Shown one piece after another: positions 1 to 6,555 of a stretch of DNA of 15,287 bases. Source of the stretch: Candidatus Acidulodesulfobacterium acidiphilum (GTDB lineage: Bacteria; SZUA-79; Acidulodesulfobacterales; Acidulodesulfobacteraceae); assembly GCA_008534395.1 (NCBI GenBank), contig SHMQ01000043.1, positions 1 to 15,287 on the forward strand, given 5' to 3'. The notes under the pieces are model-generated. The model had not been told where the DNA came from, made no database searches, and worked only from the letters and a program-made list of their open reading frames with translations. Position 1 is the stretch's first letter; each line of letters starts with the position of its first letter. The position numbers and the translations under genes are program-made.

Positions 1-4
1 TCAT
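1..4 (-). CDS. Start codon of a leftward gene leaving the window
   Basis: On the minus strand an ATG occupies bases 4-2. It is preceded by a near-perfect Shine-Dalgarno, AAGGAGG, at 22-16, with an 11-base gap. That pairing is typical of the good SD sites elsewhere in this window (glnK and amtB also show 11 bases). Only the start codon and one base of the next codon are visible, so nothing can be said of the product. The gene would be transcribed divergently from resB. Confidence 0.45.
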
Positions 5-5
5 A

Positions 6-47
6 AGCGGATAACCTCCTTAATTTGCGTTAGTGGTGTTATCCGCT
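6..47 (-). promoter_or_regulatory. Leader hairpin holding the SD of the leftward gene
   Basis: A 10-bp perfect inverted repeat, AGCGGATAAC at 6-15 and GTTATCCGCT at 38-47, encloses a 22-base loop. Read on the minus strand, the AAGGAGG ribosome-binding site sits at the loop edge. The 3' arm of the stem fills the gap between that site and the ATG at base 4. Such an arrangement could control translation start. As a terminator for rightward transcription it is less convincing, because the loop is long, although an AT-rich tail follows at 48-65. Confidence 0.4.
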
Positions 48-73
48 ATTTTATTATTATTTTTAGTTAAGGA

Positions 74-120
74 ATAGACAAATTAAAAGTTATTTATATA
101 TAGACATTTTAAAAGTTATT
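74..120. repeat. 21-bp direct repeat, two copies
   Basis: Copies at 74-94 and 100-120 match at 19 of 21 positions and lie 26 bases apart, start to start. Each reads ATAGACA, three or four A/T bases, then AAAAGTTATT. A shorter AAAGTTATT recurs at 252-260. They could be operator half-sites in the divergent control region. The base composition makes chance similarity possible. Confidence 0.4.
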
Positions 121-140
121 AACATTCCTTTTGAATCTCT

Positions 141-169
141 TTGAATAAAGTTACGATTTCTGATACACT
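141..169 (+). promoter_or_regulatory. Candidate sigma-70 promoter P1, rightward
   Basis: TTGAAT at 141-146 and TACACT at 164-169 are separated by 17 bases. The predicted transcription start, about 176-177, falls right at the foot of the 178-225 hairpin. A second candidate promoter at 303-331 has the same spacer length and the same -10 hexamer. No experiment supports either site. Confidence 0.3.
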
Positions 170-173
170 GGTT

Positions 174-230
174 TTACATCTTTGTCGGCATAAAAGCATT
201 GCTTTTATAAGCCGCCGACAAAGATATCAT
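174..230 (-). CDS. Possible 18-codon leader peptide, leftward
   Basis: An ATG at 230-228 follows a strong SD, AAAGGAGG at 246-239, with an ideal 8-base gap. It opens an 18-codon frame, MISLSAAYKSNAFMPTKM, that stops with TAA at 176-174. The frame lies almost entirely within the long hairpin at 178-225, so its codons are constrained by the palindrome. I recognise no family. It could be a leader peptide upstream of the gene that starts at base 4, or an accident of SD-like sequence in a structured region. Confidence 0.22.
   Translation of the reverse strand: MISLSAAYKSNAFMPTKM
178..225. repeat. Long palindromic hairpin
   Basis: A 12-bp perfect outer stem joins 178-189 (ATCTTTGTCGGC) to 214-225 (GCCGACAAAGAT). 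An 8-bp perfect inner stem joins 190-197 (ATAAAAGC) to 201-208 (GCTTTTAT) across a 3-base loop. A 5-base bulge lies at 209-213. No T-run follows on either strand, so it is not a classical terminator. It may be a stable 5' end for a transcript from P1, or a dispersed palindromic element. Confidence 0.6.
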
Positions 231-238
231 TGGCGTTG

Positions 239-286
239 CCTCCTTTAATTTAAAGTTATTTTGGTCAATAACTATTTTATAGGAGG
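239..286. promoter_or_regulatory. Hairpin pairing a rightward SD with an anti-SD
   Basis: CCTCCT at 239-244 is complementary to the rightward SD AGGAGG at 281-286. Inside these arms TAA (246-248) pairs with TTA (277-279), and AGTTATT (254-260) with AATAACT (267-273), around a 6-base loop. That makes about 16 bp in three blocks. In a rightward transcript the SD would be hidden. In a leftward transcript the same structure would hide the SD of the 18-codon frame. This is a plausible translational switch, inferred from sequence alone. Confidence 0.4.
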
Positions 287-296
287 TGCGCCTATT

Positions 297-367
297 TTGC
301 CATTGGAAATTTACACAAGATATTTTACACTATCCTTTTTTCTTTACAAATTTTCAATAAAAGCATA
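297..367 (+). CDS. Possible 23-codon upstream ORF before resB
   Basis: A TTG at 297-299 stands 10 bases after the SD AGGAGG (281-286). It opens a 23-codon frame ending in TAA at 365-367. The stop is 10 bases before the resB ATG and in the same frame. resB has no SD of its own, so translation of this frame could deliver ribosomes to resB. I recognise no family, and the peptide may have no role of its own. The TTG start overlaps the -35 area of candidate promoter P2; transcripts from P2 would lack this frame. Confidence 0.22.
303..331 (+). promoter_or_regulatory. Candidate sigma-70 promoter P2 for resB
   Basis: TTGGAA at 303-308 and TACACT at 326-331 are separated by 17 bases, the same architecture and -10 box as P1 at 141-169. 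The predicted start is near 338, giving a leader of about 40 bases before the resB ATG at 378. Confidence 0.3.
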
Positions 368-377
368 AAATATAAAA

Positions 378-1733
378 ATGTTGTCAAAATTAAATAAATT
401 TATTTCTTCGGTTAAACTCGCAGTTTTTCTTTTTATAACAATCGCCGTTGTTGCCATAATAGGTACGTTTATAAATCAAGGCGATTCAATAAAACAGTAT
501 AAAACAATTTTCTCTCCGACGACTTATCACGTATTATACTGGCTCGGTTTTTTAAATATTTACGATTCGTGGTATTTTATAGCTCTCGCGCTTCTTTTAA
601 TGGTCAATCTTATAGCCGCATCGGTAAATTTATTTCCGCGTACGATAAAAGCGGTATTCGGTCCTTACCCTTCTTTTAAAGAAGTATCGGAAAAGAAAAA
701 TAATAAAGCGGTATATGAGACAATCGAAACAAAAAAGAAACCTGAAGAAGTAAAAGAAGTTATAGGTAAAAAATTCGGGACATTGCTTGATCAAAAGATA
801 AACGAAAGCAAAAACGGGACGGAACTATACTATTCTAAAAATTCTATTTTCAGATTTTCGCCTTATATTGCCCATATAAGCGTAATAATAATTATTATAG
901 GAGTATTGTTAAACTTTAAATACGGATTCAGGTCATATACCAACATTAAAGTTGGAGAAAAAACAAACGTTACGTACCTTTTAAAAAATAACAAGCCGAT
1001 TAAGCTTCCTTTCACGATAAGACTTGACAAATACCGCACGACTTATTATCCCGACGGGATTCCTAAGGCTTACATAAGCAAAATTAGCATAATCGAAAAA
1101 CATATAAGAATTTTGACAAAAAATATTGAGGTAAACCATCCCTTAACTTATAAAGGAATTACTATATATCAGGCAAGCTATGGGCATTATAAACCCGATA
1201 AATACGGTATTTTAGTAGTTAATTTACGACATATTAAATCTTTTAAAAAAATAATATATGCATCGATTGGAAAATATTATAATTCTAAAATAAATAACAT
1301 TAAATTTATGTTGGTCAGGGTTGTTAGAAAAGATAAAATGCCGTATTTTCCTTTTGTTATTAAATTAAATAATAAAAAAATTTTAAATTTTAGGATTATA
1401 CGGGTTAAGAATCACAATTTCCCCCTTATTATAGCAAGATATAAAAATATAGGTTTTATAATGACTCCGCAATTAAAAACTTATTATTATAGCGGCGTCG
1501 AAATATCTAAAAATACATACGTTTCTATAGTTTGGATAGGATGCATAATTCTTGTTATTTCTTTATTTTTTTCATTTTTCTTTAATCATGAAGAGACGTG
1601 GGTATCGATATCCGGTATTAATGACGGTAAAAAAACAAAGATTGAAATAATTTCTATACCGAAAAAGAAATTTAATTCTTTTTACAAGAAATTCGCTCAA
1701 AAAATTAACGAACTAAAAAAATACTTAAATTAA
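378..1733 (+). CDS. resB: ResB-like cytochrome c biogenesis protein (System II)
   Basis: This is the ResB/Ccs1 half of the System II (Ccs) machinery, which with CcsA delivers heme to apocytochromes c outside the cytoplasmic membrane and supports its attachment to CXXCH cysteines. The 451-residue protein has the family layout: membrane segments at about 14-31, 62-82 and 163-180, a large extracytoplasmic domain at about 185-380, and a last membrane segment at 384-402. His166, at the start of the third segment (AHIS), is placed like the conserved heme-binding histidine of the family. The tail after 402 is basic and cytoplasmic. The ATG at 378 gives a normal N-terminus (first segment with GTFINQ) but lacks an SD; the short frame at 297-367 may couple translation to it. 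ccsA follows after 34 bases on the same strand. Confidence 0.88.
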   Translation: MLSKLNKFISSVKLAVFLFITIAVVAIIGTFINQGDSIKQYKTIFSPTTYHVLYWLGFLNIYDSWYFIALALLLMVNLIAASVNLFPRTIKAVFGPYPSFKEVSEKKNNKAVYETIETKKKPEEVKEVIGKKFGTLLDQKINESKNGTELYYSKNSIFRFSPYIAHISVIIIIIGVLLNFKYGFRSYTNIKVGEKTNVTYLLKNNKPIKLPFTIRLDKYRTTYYPDGIPKAYISKISIIEKHIRILTKNIEVNHPLTYKGITIYQASYGHYKPDKYGILVVNLRHIKSFKKIIYASIGKYYNSKINNIKFMLVRVVRKDKMPYFPFVIKLNNKKILNFRIIRVKNHNFPLIIARYKNIGFIMTPQLKTYYYSGVEISKNTYVSIVWIGCIILVISLFFSFFFNHEETWVSISGINDGKKTKIEIISIPKKKFNSFYKKFAQKINELKKYLN

Positions 1734-1767
1734 TTAAACATATTAAGAGTAGCCAGAGGTTATAACT

Positions 1768-2664
1768 ATGATTTCTCCAAATATATCCGTCCTTGACGGA
1801 TCCTTATATTTTACTGTTTCGCTTCTTTTTATTTTCGCTTCTTTTGTTTGTTATTTTATTTTTTTATTTACGGGAAACAAAACTATATCGAAAATTGCCT
1901 TTGGCATTTTAATTACTGGCTTTATAGTTCAGACGGCGGCATTCGTTATAAGATGGATATATGCATATAAAATAGGGATTGATACGCCGCCTTTGGTCGA
2001 TTTATACGACTCTTTGGTATTTTTTGCCTATATCATTGAAGCAGGCTATATATTATTAAGAATTTTTTACGATTTTGACGCCCTTGGCTTTATAATTACG
2101 TTTATTGCATCAGCGGCGCTTGCTTTTGCAACTTTTTATCCGCTTGCGACAAGCGCAATAGAACCTACTATTCCTGCATTGCAAAGCTACTGGCTTCTAT
2201 ACCATATTATGACTTTATTCGTTGCTTACGGAGCATTTGCAGCTTCATTCGGATTAGGAATACTTTATTTAATAAAAAACTCTAGAGAAAACGTCGATAA
2301 AAAGCGTGAAAATAGATTTTTATCGCTTTTGCCGGAGTCTACAGTAATAGAAGAATCAATTTATAAAGTAATATCGGTAGGACTGGTTTTTTTAACTGCA
2401 GGAATAGTAATAGGAGCTGCATGGGCGGACAGCGCCTGGGGCGGTTACTGGAGCTGGGATCCTAAAGAGACATGGTCTCTAATAACGTGGATGACGTACG
2501 TTTTATTTATTCATGCAAGATTTACTAAAGGATGGGGCGGCAAAAAAATGGCTTGGATAGCCGTTATTGGGTTTGCGGTCGTTATATTTTGCTATTTAGG
2601 AGTGGATTTGATAATCCCGGGATTGCATTCATATGCAACGCCTGGATCGAGTCCTATTTTATAA
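1768..2664 (+). CDS. ccsA: CcsA/ResC-type heme handling protein (System II)
   Basis: This is the heme-handling partner of ResB, called CcsA, ResC or CcsB in different nomenclatures. The 298-residue, multi-spanning membrane protein carries the tryptophan-rich WWD heme-binding motif at about 224-238 (WGGYWSWDPKETW). Histidines flank it: His146 (LLYHIM) and His287 (GLHSYA) are placed like the axial heme ligands of the family, and His249 lies just after the motif. Length is normal for the short CcsA form with a separate ResB. The ATG at 1768 follows AGAGG at 1755-1759 with 8 bases between. It is almost certainly co-transcribed with resB. The pair would mature any c-type cytochrome in this cell, including the cytochrome c domain of the kinase at 4628-6454. 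Confidence 0.93.
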   Translation: MISPNISVLDGSLYFTVSLLFIFASFVCYFIFLFTGNKTISKIAFGILITGFIVQTAAFVIRWIYAYKIGIDTPPLVDLYDSLVFFAYIIEAGYILLRIFYDFDALGFIITFIASAALAFATFYPLATSAIEPTIPALQSYWLLYHIMTLFVAYGAFAASFGLGILYLIKNSRENVDKKRENRFLSLLPESTVIEESIYKVISVGLVFLTAGIVIGAAWADSAWGGYWSWDPKETWSLITWMTYVLFIHARFTKGWGGKKMAWIAVIGFAVVIFCYLGVDLIIPGLHSYATPGSSPIL

Positions 2665-2726
2665 AAATTATTGATATTTTTATAAAAATCCCTTAGTTTT
2701 ATAAATAAAACTTTGTTAATAAAACA

Positions 2727-4043
2727 GTGAAAAATAAAATTAAAACAATAATAGAACCTTTAAGACCTTATATTTACGACGTTAATGTGTCCGGAGAAAT
2801 TAAAAATCTTACTGCTCCGCCATATGACGTAATTAGCAAAGAACTTCAGGACGAACTGTATCGAAGGTCGGAATACAATATTATAAGACTGGAATACGGA
2901 AAAGAATTACTAAACGACGACAATAAGGAAAATAAATATACAAGAGCTGCGCATTTATTTGGAGAATGGATAGACAAGGGCATTTTAAAAAGAGCCGAAA
3001 AAAGTACGATTTACGTTTATTCGCAAATTTTCGACGTAGATGGAATAGAATATGAAAGAACCGGCTTTATGTCTCTTTTTAAACTTCCGGAATCTAAAGA
3101 AAATAACTCTATATACGGACATGAAGCTACACTATCCAAGCCCAAAGAAGACCGCTTTAGGCTGATGGAAAATGCAAATGCGAATTTCAGTCCTGTTTTT
3201 TCGATATTTGAAGACGATAATCAAAAAGTTTTGAATATTTTAAAAACGGTGCTATCGGAAAAAGAAGTTAAAAAAATCTTCGATTTCATTGACGACAGCG
3301 GAATTAGAAACATGCTTTACGCAATAGAAGATGAAAAAATCATATACGATATCCAAAATGTAATGAGCGATAAATCGGTTTATATAGCTGACGGACACCA
3401 CAGATTTGAAACATGTATTAATTACAGAGATTACGTTAAAAAAAACGGATTAGATAAAAAAGGTATTAACGCCGATTATTGCCTTATGTTTTTTGCGCCT
3501 TCCGTACAAAAAGGATTAGTTATTTTACCTACGCATAGAGGAATAAAAGGAAAAAATATAAATATTGAAAATTTTATAAAAATTTTAAATAAATTCTTCA
3601 TATTGAAAGAAACTAATGTAGACGACCTTATAAATGAAAATAAAAAAACCGGCGAAAAAAACGTTTCTTTCGGTTTTGCCCATAAATCAGGAAGAAATTT
3701 TATACTCTCGTTTAAAAACGAAACAGCGGACTCAAAAGCAATAAACCCTTTAGACAATCTCGACGTATCCATTCTTCAGGAATATATTTTAAAAAAAGCT
3801 TTAGAAATAACGCAGGAAGAAATCGATAACCAAAAATATCTCGTATATGAAAAAGATGCCAAAAAGGCTTTAGAAAAAGTTAAAAAAGGGGAACTAGAAG
3901 CCGTATTCTTTATGAATCCTACCAAGATAGAGGACGTAATAAAAATAGCTTCCGTAAACCTTAGAATGCCTCAAAAATCAACATACTTTTATCCTAAACT
4001 AATCAGCGGATTGCTTATTAACCCGCTGATTAAGCAAAGTTAA
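2727..4043 (+). CDS. DUF1015-family protein (COG4198)
   Basis: This is a 438-residue cytoplasmic protein of the conserved DUF1015 family, whose biochemical role I cannot state with confidence. Family hallmarks are visible: APPYDVIS at 30-37 near the N-terminus, HEATLSKPKEDR at 131-142, and the signature DGHHRFET at 222-229. There is no signal peptide or membrane segment. The start is GTG at 2727. The upstream in-frame stop at 2706-2708 leaves no alternative beyond it, and no clear SD precedes it. It lies 62 bases after ccsA on the same strand and may be read through from it. The family is elsewhere often near serine or amino-acid metabolism genes, but this window offers no such neighbour. Confidence 0.85.
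   Translation: MKNKIKTIIEPLRPYIYDVNVSGEIKNLTAPPYDVISKELQDELYRRSEYNIIRLEYGKELLNDDNKENKYTRAAHLFGEWIDKGILKRAEKSTIYVYSQIFDVDGIEYERTGFMSLFKLPESKENNSIYGHEATLSKPKEDRFRLMENANANFSPVFSIFEDDNQKVLNILKTVLSEKEVKKIFDFIDDSGIRNMLYAIEDEKIIYDIQNVMSDKSVYIADGHHRFETCINYRDYVKKNGLDKKGINADYCLMFFAPSVQKGLVILPTHRGIKGKNINIENFIKILNKFFILKETNVDDLINENKKTGEKNVSFGFAHKSGRNFILSFKNETADSKAINPLDNLDVSILQEYILKKALEITQEEIDNQKYLVYEKDAKKALEKVKKGELEAVFFMNPTKIEDVIKIASVNLRMPQKSTYFYPKLISGLLINPLIKQS
4000..4032. repeat. 10-bp inverted repeat at the end of the DUF1015 gene
   Basis: TAATCAGCGG at 4000-4009 and CCGCTGATTA at 4023-4032 form a perfect 10-bp stem with a 13-base loop, inside the last codons of the DUF1015 gene. A weaker A/T-rich stem (4042-4048 with 4055-4061) follows and spans the point where the two convergent genes meet. 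The pair could end transcription from one or both sides, but no T-run directly follows the strong stem. Confidence 0.4.
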
Positions 4044-4054
4044 ATTAAGACTTT

Positions 4055-4585
4055 TTAATTTCCGTAGCTGCCGTCCGGAGACATTGAGGGCATAACAGCC
4101 TCCTGCAATATGGAATTATTTTCGTAAATATACTGCATTATATAAATTACTTTCCCTACATTTCTTCCGTACTGCAATTTTTCGTAAACGTTAGGTACGT
4201 ATTTTAGAGTTTTAAACAGTATCGGATAACCGTAAAGATTTTTTTCTATTAAAGTGCTTAAAGGTATTACCGCAGAATTATTAGAAATAGCAAACTCCAG
4301 CCAGCATACTCCGCCGGCATTAAAAACCGCTTCGTATTTAACTTTGTTTATCTTATATTCATATGCCGTTATACCGGAATTTTTATAATTATACTGAGAC
4401 AGGTCCGGCTGTATAATATAAAGTTTTTTCAAAGAAATCTTCCGCATTTTGTATTTTGACTGCATATTTTTTAAAGTGCCGCCTACCGCCGCGTAAACTT
4501 TATTGCAGTTAATAAAATTTAACGCAAACAGCATACCCGCCGCAATAAATGCAAAAATTAAATTTTTTTTAATAATAATTTTCAT
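4055..4585 (-). CDS. Small secreted protein of unknown function
   Basis: I do not recognise the family. The 176-residue product starts with a clear Sec signal peptide: a lysine-rich N-region (2-7), a hydrophobic core to about 26, and a likely signal peptidase I site after KVYA (29-32). The mature part of about 143 residues is basic, rich in Tyr, Asn and Lys, and has one cysteine (Cys94), so no internal disulfide is possible. Cys27 does not sit in a good lipobox (Asn precedes it). The ATG at 4585 has a strong SD, AAGGAG at 4598-4593, 7 bases away. It is 42 bases downstream of the cytochrome-kinase gene and ends that operon, so it may act with the kinase's extracytoplasmic domain; this rests on position only. 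Confidence 0.75.
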   Translation of the reverse strand: MKIIIKKNLIFAFIAAGMLFALNFINCNKVYAAVGGTLKNMQSKYKMRKISLKKLYIIQPDLSQYNYKNSGITAYEYKINKVKYEAVFNAGGVCWLEFAISNNSAVIPLSTLIEKNLYGYPILFKTLKYVPNVYEKLQYGRNVGKVIYIMQYIYENNSILQEAVMPSMSPDGSYGN

Positions 4586-4627
4586 TTTCTAGCTCCTTAT
4601 TTTAGATTTATAATTTGTTTAATTGTT

Positions 4628-6454
4628 TTATTTTAAACTTTCCAACCAGCCCGCAATCTGAGCGACTTCTTCTGCCGGCATATTTGGATTAGGCGGCATT
4701 GAAGAACTCGGATGCGTAATCTGATTTTCTATCTGCGCATAACTTAATTGCGAACCGATGTGGGAAAGGCTGTAACCGCCCTGTTTTCCTTTACCTAATA
4801 TAACGTGGCAGTAAAAACATCCAGACATATCGAAATCTTCATAACCTGGACCGCTAAATACCGAAGCTTGAGATTGCGGCTGAGGCTGCGGTATCGGCCG
4901 AAATCGAGGCGCTGTTTTTGGTACAGTCTTGCGATAATAACGATAATGATGAACAGCAGTATTTTGATTCGGCGTAGGCAAAATATATGTATTATTAGAC
5001 GTCTTATTGACATGCTTCTTACCTGTAATTTTATTTTTGTTTTTACTATTTTTATGATTGTTTTTAGAATGTTTTTTTGATTTTAACAGTTTTTTTAAAG
5101 CTATTGACTTGCCTGAATTAACGCTTTTATGTTTTTTGCCATAAGAAAGGTACCTAAAATAAAAAAAATAGCCTGCTGCAGCTAAAATTGACGCAAAAAA
5201 TATAATTGCCGCTGCTAAAATATATAAATTGATTTTATTTTTAGAACCGTAATTGTTATAATTTACGTTAGAATTTGCGTTAAAATTTACATTTGCTGAT
5301 TCAGCATTTTTATTTGCATCTGTTTTATTATTTAAATATCGATTATTTTTAACTTCAGAAAAATTTGACGACTCTTCGTAATCAGTCCTGATATTTTCAG
5401 GGGGAATATTTTTTGACTGTTCAAATACAATTGCCTGCTTATCCTCTCTATGCTTAAATTGGCTATCGGCATCCGGCGTATTTTGAATTTCAGGTATATT
5501 TAGTTCTTGTCCGACTAAAACTTCGGATTTTTCTAATCCGTCTAAAAGTTTAAGCAATTCCTCCGTATTTTTTATCCTTTCCGGTATTTTTACCGTCAGT
5601 CCTTTATTTAAAATATCTTTTAATCCTACGCTTATTCCCGTAAAATCTATGCCTATTCCTCCTGCTAATTCGGTAGCTTCAGGAGGAGGAAATCCTTTTA
5701 AAAGAGCGTAAAGCGTAGCACATATTGCATAAACATCGGTATATTCGCCTCTTTTACCCTTACCTCCGTATTGCTCTAAAGGAGCATAGCCCGGAGTTAA
5801 AATTTTTTCGTAAGTCTTAGTTTTATCCGCCGTAAACACCCTCGAAGAACCAAAATCTATAATTTTAATATCTTCGCCGGTTTTTACTATAATATTTTCC
5901 GGTTTTATATCCTGATGCAGCATGCCGGCGGCATGTATTATTCCTACTGCTTTAGCTATCTGCTTTATATATTTAACGGCTTCATTTTCTTTTACTTTCC
6001 CTAAAAGAGATAACAGAGAAGTTCCTTCTATATATTCCATTACGATATAAACGGTGCCGTTTTCTTCGATTACATCGTAAACGTCCACTATCCAAGGATT
6101 TTTTAATTTTGCTATAGATTTTGCTTCATTTTTAAAATTTTCTATATTTTCTTCGTTGTCGCGGGTAGGCGGAATTGTAACTTTGCTTCCTGTTCTGACG
6201 GCTATTCCGTCGGGAAAATATTCTTTTATCGCAACTTTTCTTTCTAATTTTTCGTCATAAGCAAGATAAGTTATTCCAAAACCGCCCTGCCCTAAGACCT
6301 TTTCTATTTTATATTTTAAAAAAACAATACTCCCGCTATCGAGCGGCGTGCAGGAATAGCTTTCTCCCAAAGCGGCAGATATATCTCCTCCGCAAACCGG
6401 ACATTTTTCTGCGTTATCGGGTATAACGGAGGAGCAATAAGGACAATCCTTCAT
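4628..6454 (-). CDS. Membrane Ser/Thr kinase fused to a cytochrome c domain
   Basis: The 608-residue protein is a Hanks-type Ser/Thr kinase with an unusual sensor. Order of parts: zinc ribbon at 4-21 (CPYC and CPVC pairs); kinase domain at about 48-308; membrane segment at 409-433; K/H/N-rich then P/Q-rich linker at 439-530; cytochrome c domain at about 535-608. The kinase looks active: glycine loop GQGGFG (55-60), Lys77, Glu110, Asp182 and Asn187 in LHQDIKPEN (Gln in place of Arg, so HQD), DFG at 200-202, and the activation segment PGYAPLEQY. The last domain has one CXXCH (Cys546, Cys549, His550) and Met586 or Met592 as possible sixth heme ligand, followed by a terminal helix typical of class I monoheme cytochromes. 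Topology puts the heme outside the membrane. The start lacks an SD, but no other start keeps the zinc ribbon. Confidence 0.92.
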   Translation of the reverse strand: MKDCPYCSSVIPDNAEKCPVCGGDISAALGESYSCTPLDSGSIVFLKYKIEKVLGQGGFGITYLAYDEKLERKVAIKEYFPDGIAVRTGSKVTIPPTRDNEENIENFKNEAKSIAKLKNPWIVDVYDVIEENGTVYIVMEYIEGTSLLSLLGKVKENEAVKYIKQIAKAVGIIHAAGMLHQDIKPENIIVKTGEDIKIIDFGSSRVFTADKTKTYEKILTPGYAPLEQYGGKGKRGEYTDVYAICATLYALLKGFPPPEATELAGGIGIDFTGISVGLKDILNKGLTVKIPERIKNTEELLKLLDGLEKSEVLVGQELNIPEIQNTPDADSQFKHREDKQAIVFEQSKNIPPENIRTDYEESSNFSEVKNNRYLNNKTDANKNAESANVNFNANSNVNYNNYGSKNKINLYILAAAIIFFASILAAAGYFFYFRYLSYGKKHKSVNSGKSIALKKLLKSKKHSKNNHKNSKNKNKITGKKHVNKTSNNTYILPTPNQNTAVHHYRYYRKTVPKTAPRFRPIPQPQPQSQASVFSGPGYEDFDMSGCFYCHVILGKGKQGGYSLSHIGSQLSYAQIENQITHPSSSMPPNPNMPAEEVAQIAGWLESLK

Positions 6455-6473
6455 ATTAAATTAATTTTGTTTT

Positions 6474-6502
6474 TTTATCTTAATTTTAATACCGTTAATC
6501 AA
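6474..6502 (-). promoter_or_regulatory. Weak candidate promoter before the kinase gene
   Basis: On the minus strand TTGATT (6502-6497) and GATAAA (6479-6474) are 17 bases apart. The predicted start would leave only about a dozen bases before the kinase ATG at 6454. That would fit the missing SD, as in near-leaderless mRNAs. The region is very A/T-rich, so chance matches are expected. Confidence 0.2.
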
Positions 6503-6555
6503 TTAAATTAATAATATATAAATGATATAAAAGAAACGGCAAAATTAAGCCGAAA

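Noticed and set aside
6-65. Rho-independent terminator for a rightward gene to the left of the window
   Set aside because: The loop is 22 bases long and contains a leftward SD correctly spaced from an ATG, so a leader of a leftward gene explains it better. A terminator role is not excluded.
3476-3772. 98-codon open frame on the minus strand
   Set aside because: It lies wholly inside the DUF1015 gene and lacks an SD and any family match; it is a shadow frame.
4503-4514. Possible lipobox at Cys27 of the small secreted protein
   Set aside because: The residue before the cysteine is Asn, not Gly, Ala or Ser, and a good signal peptidase I site follows at KVYA.
4805-5080. 91-codon open frame on the plus strand
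   Set aside because: It is antisense to the low-complexity linker and heme domain of the kinase, which reads well in its own frame. The product is arginine- and isoleucine-rich with no family features.
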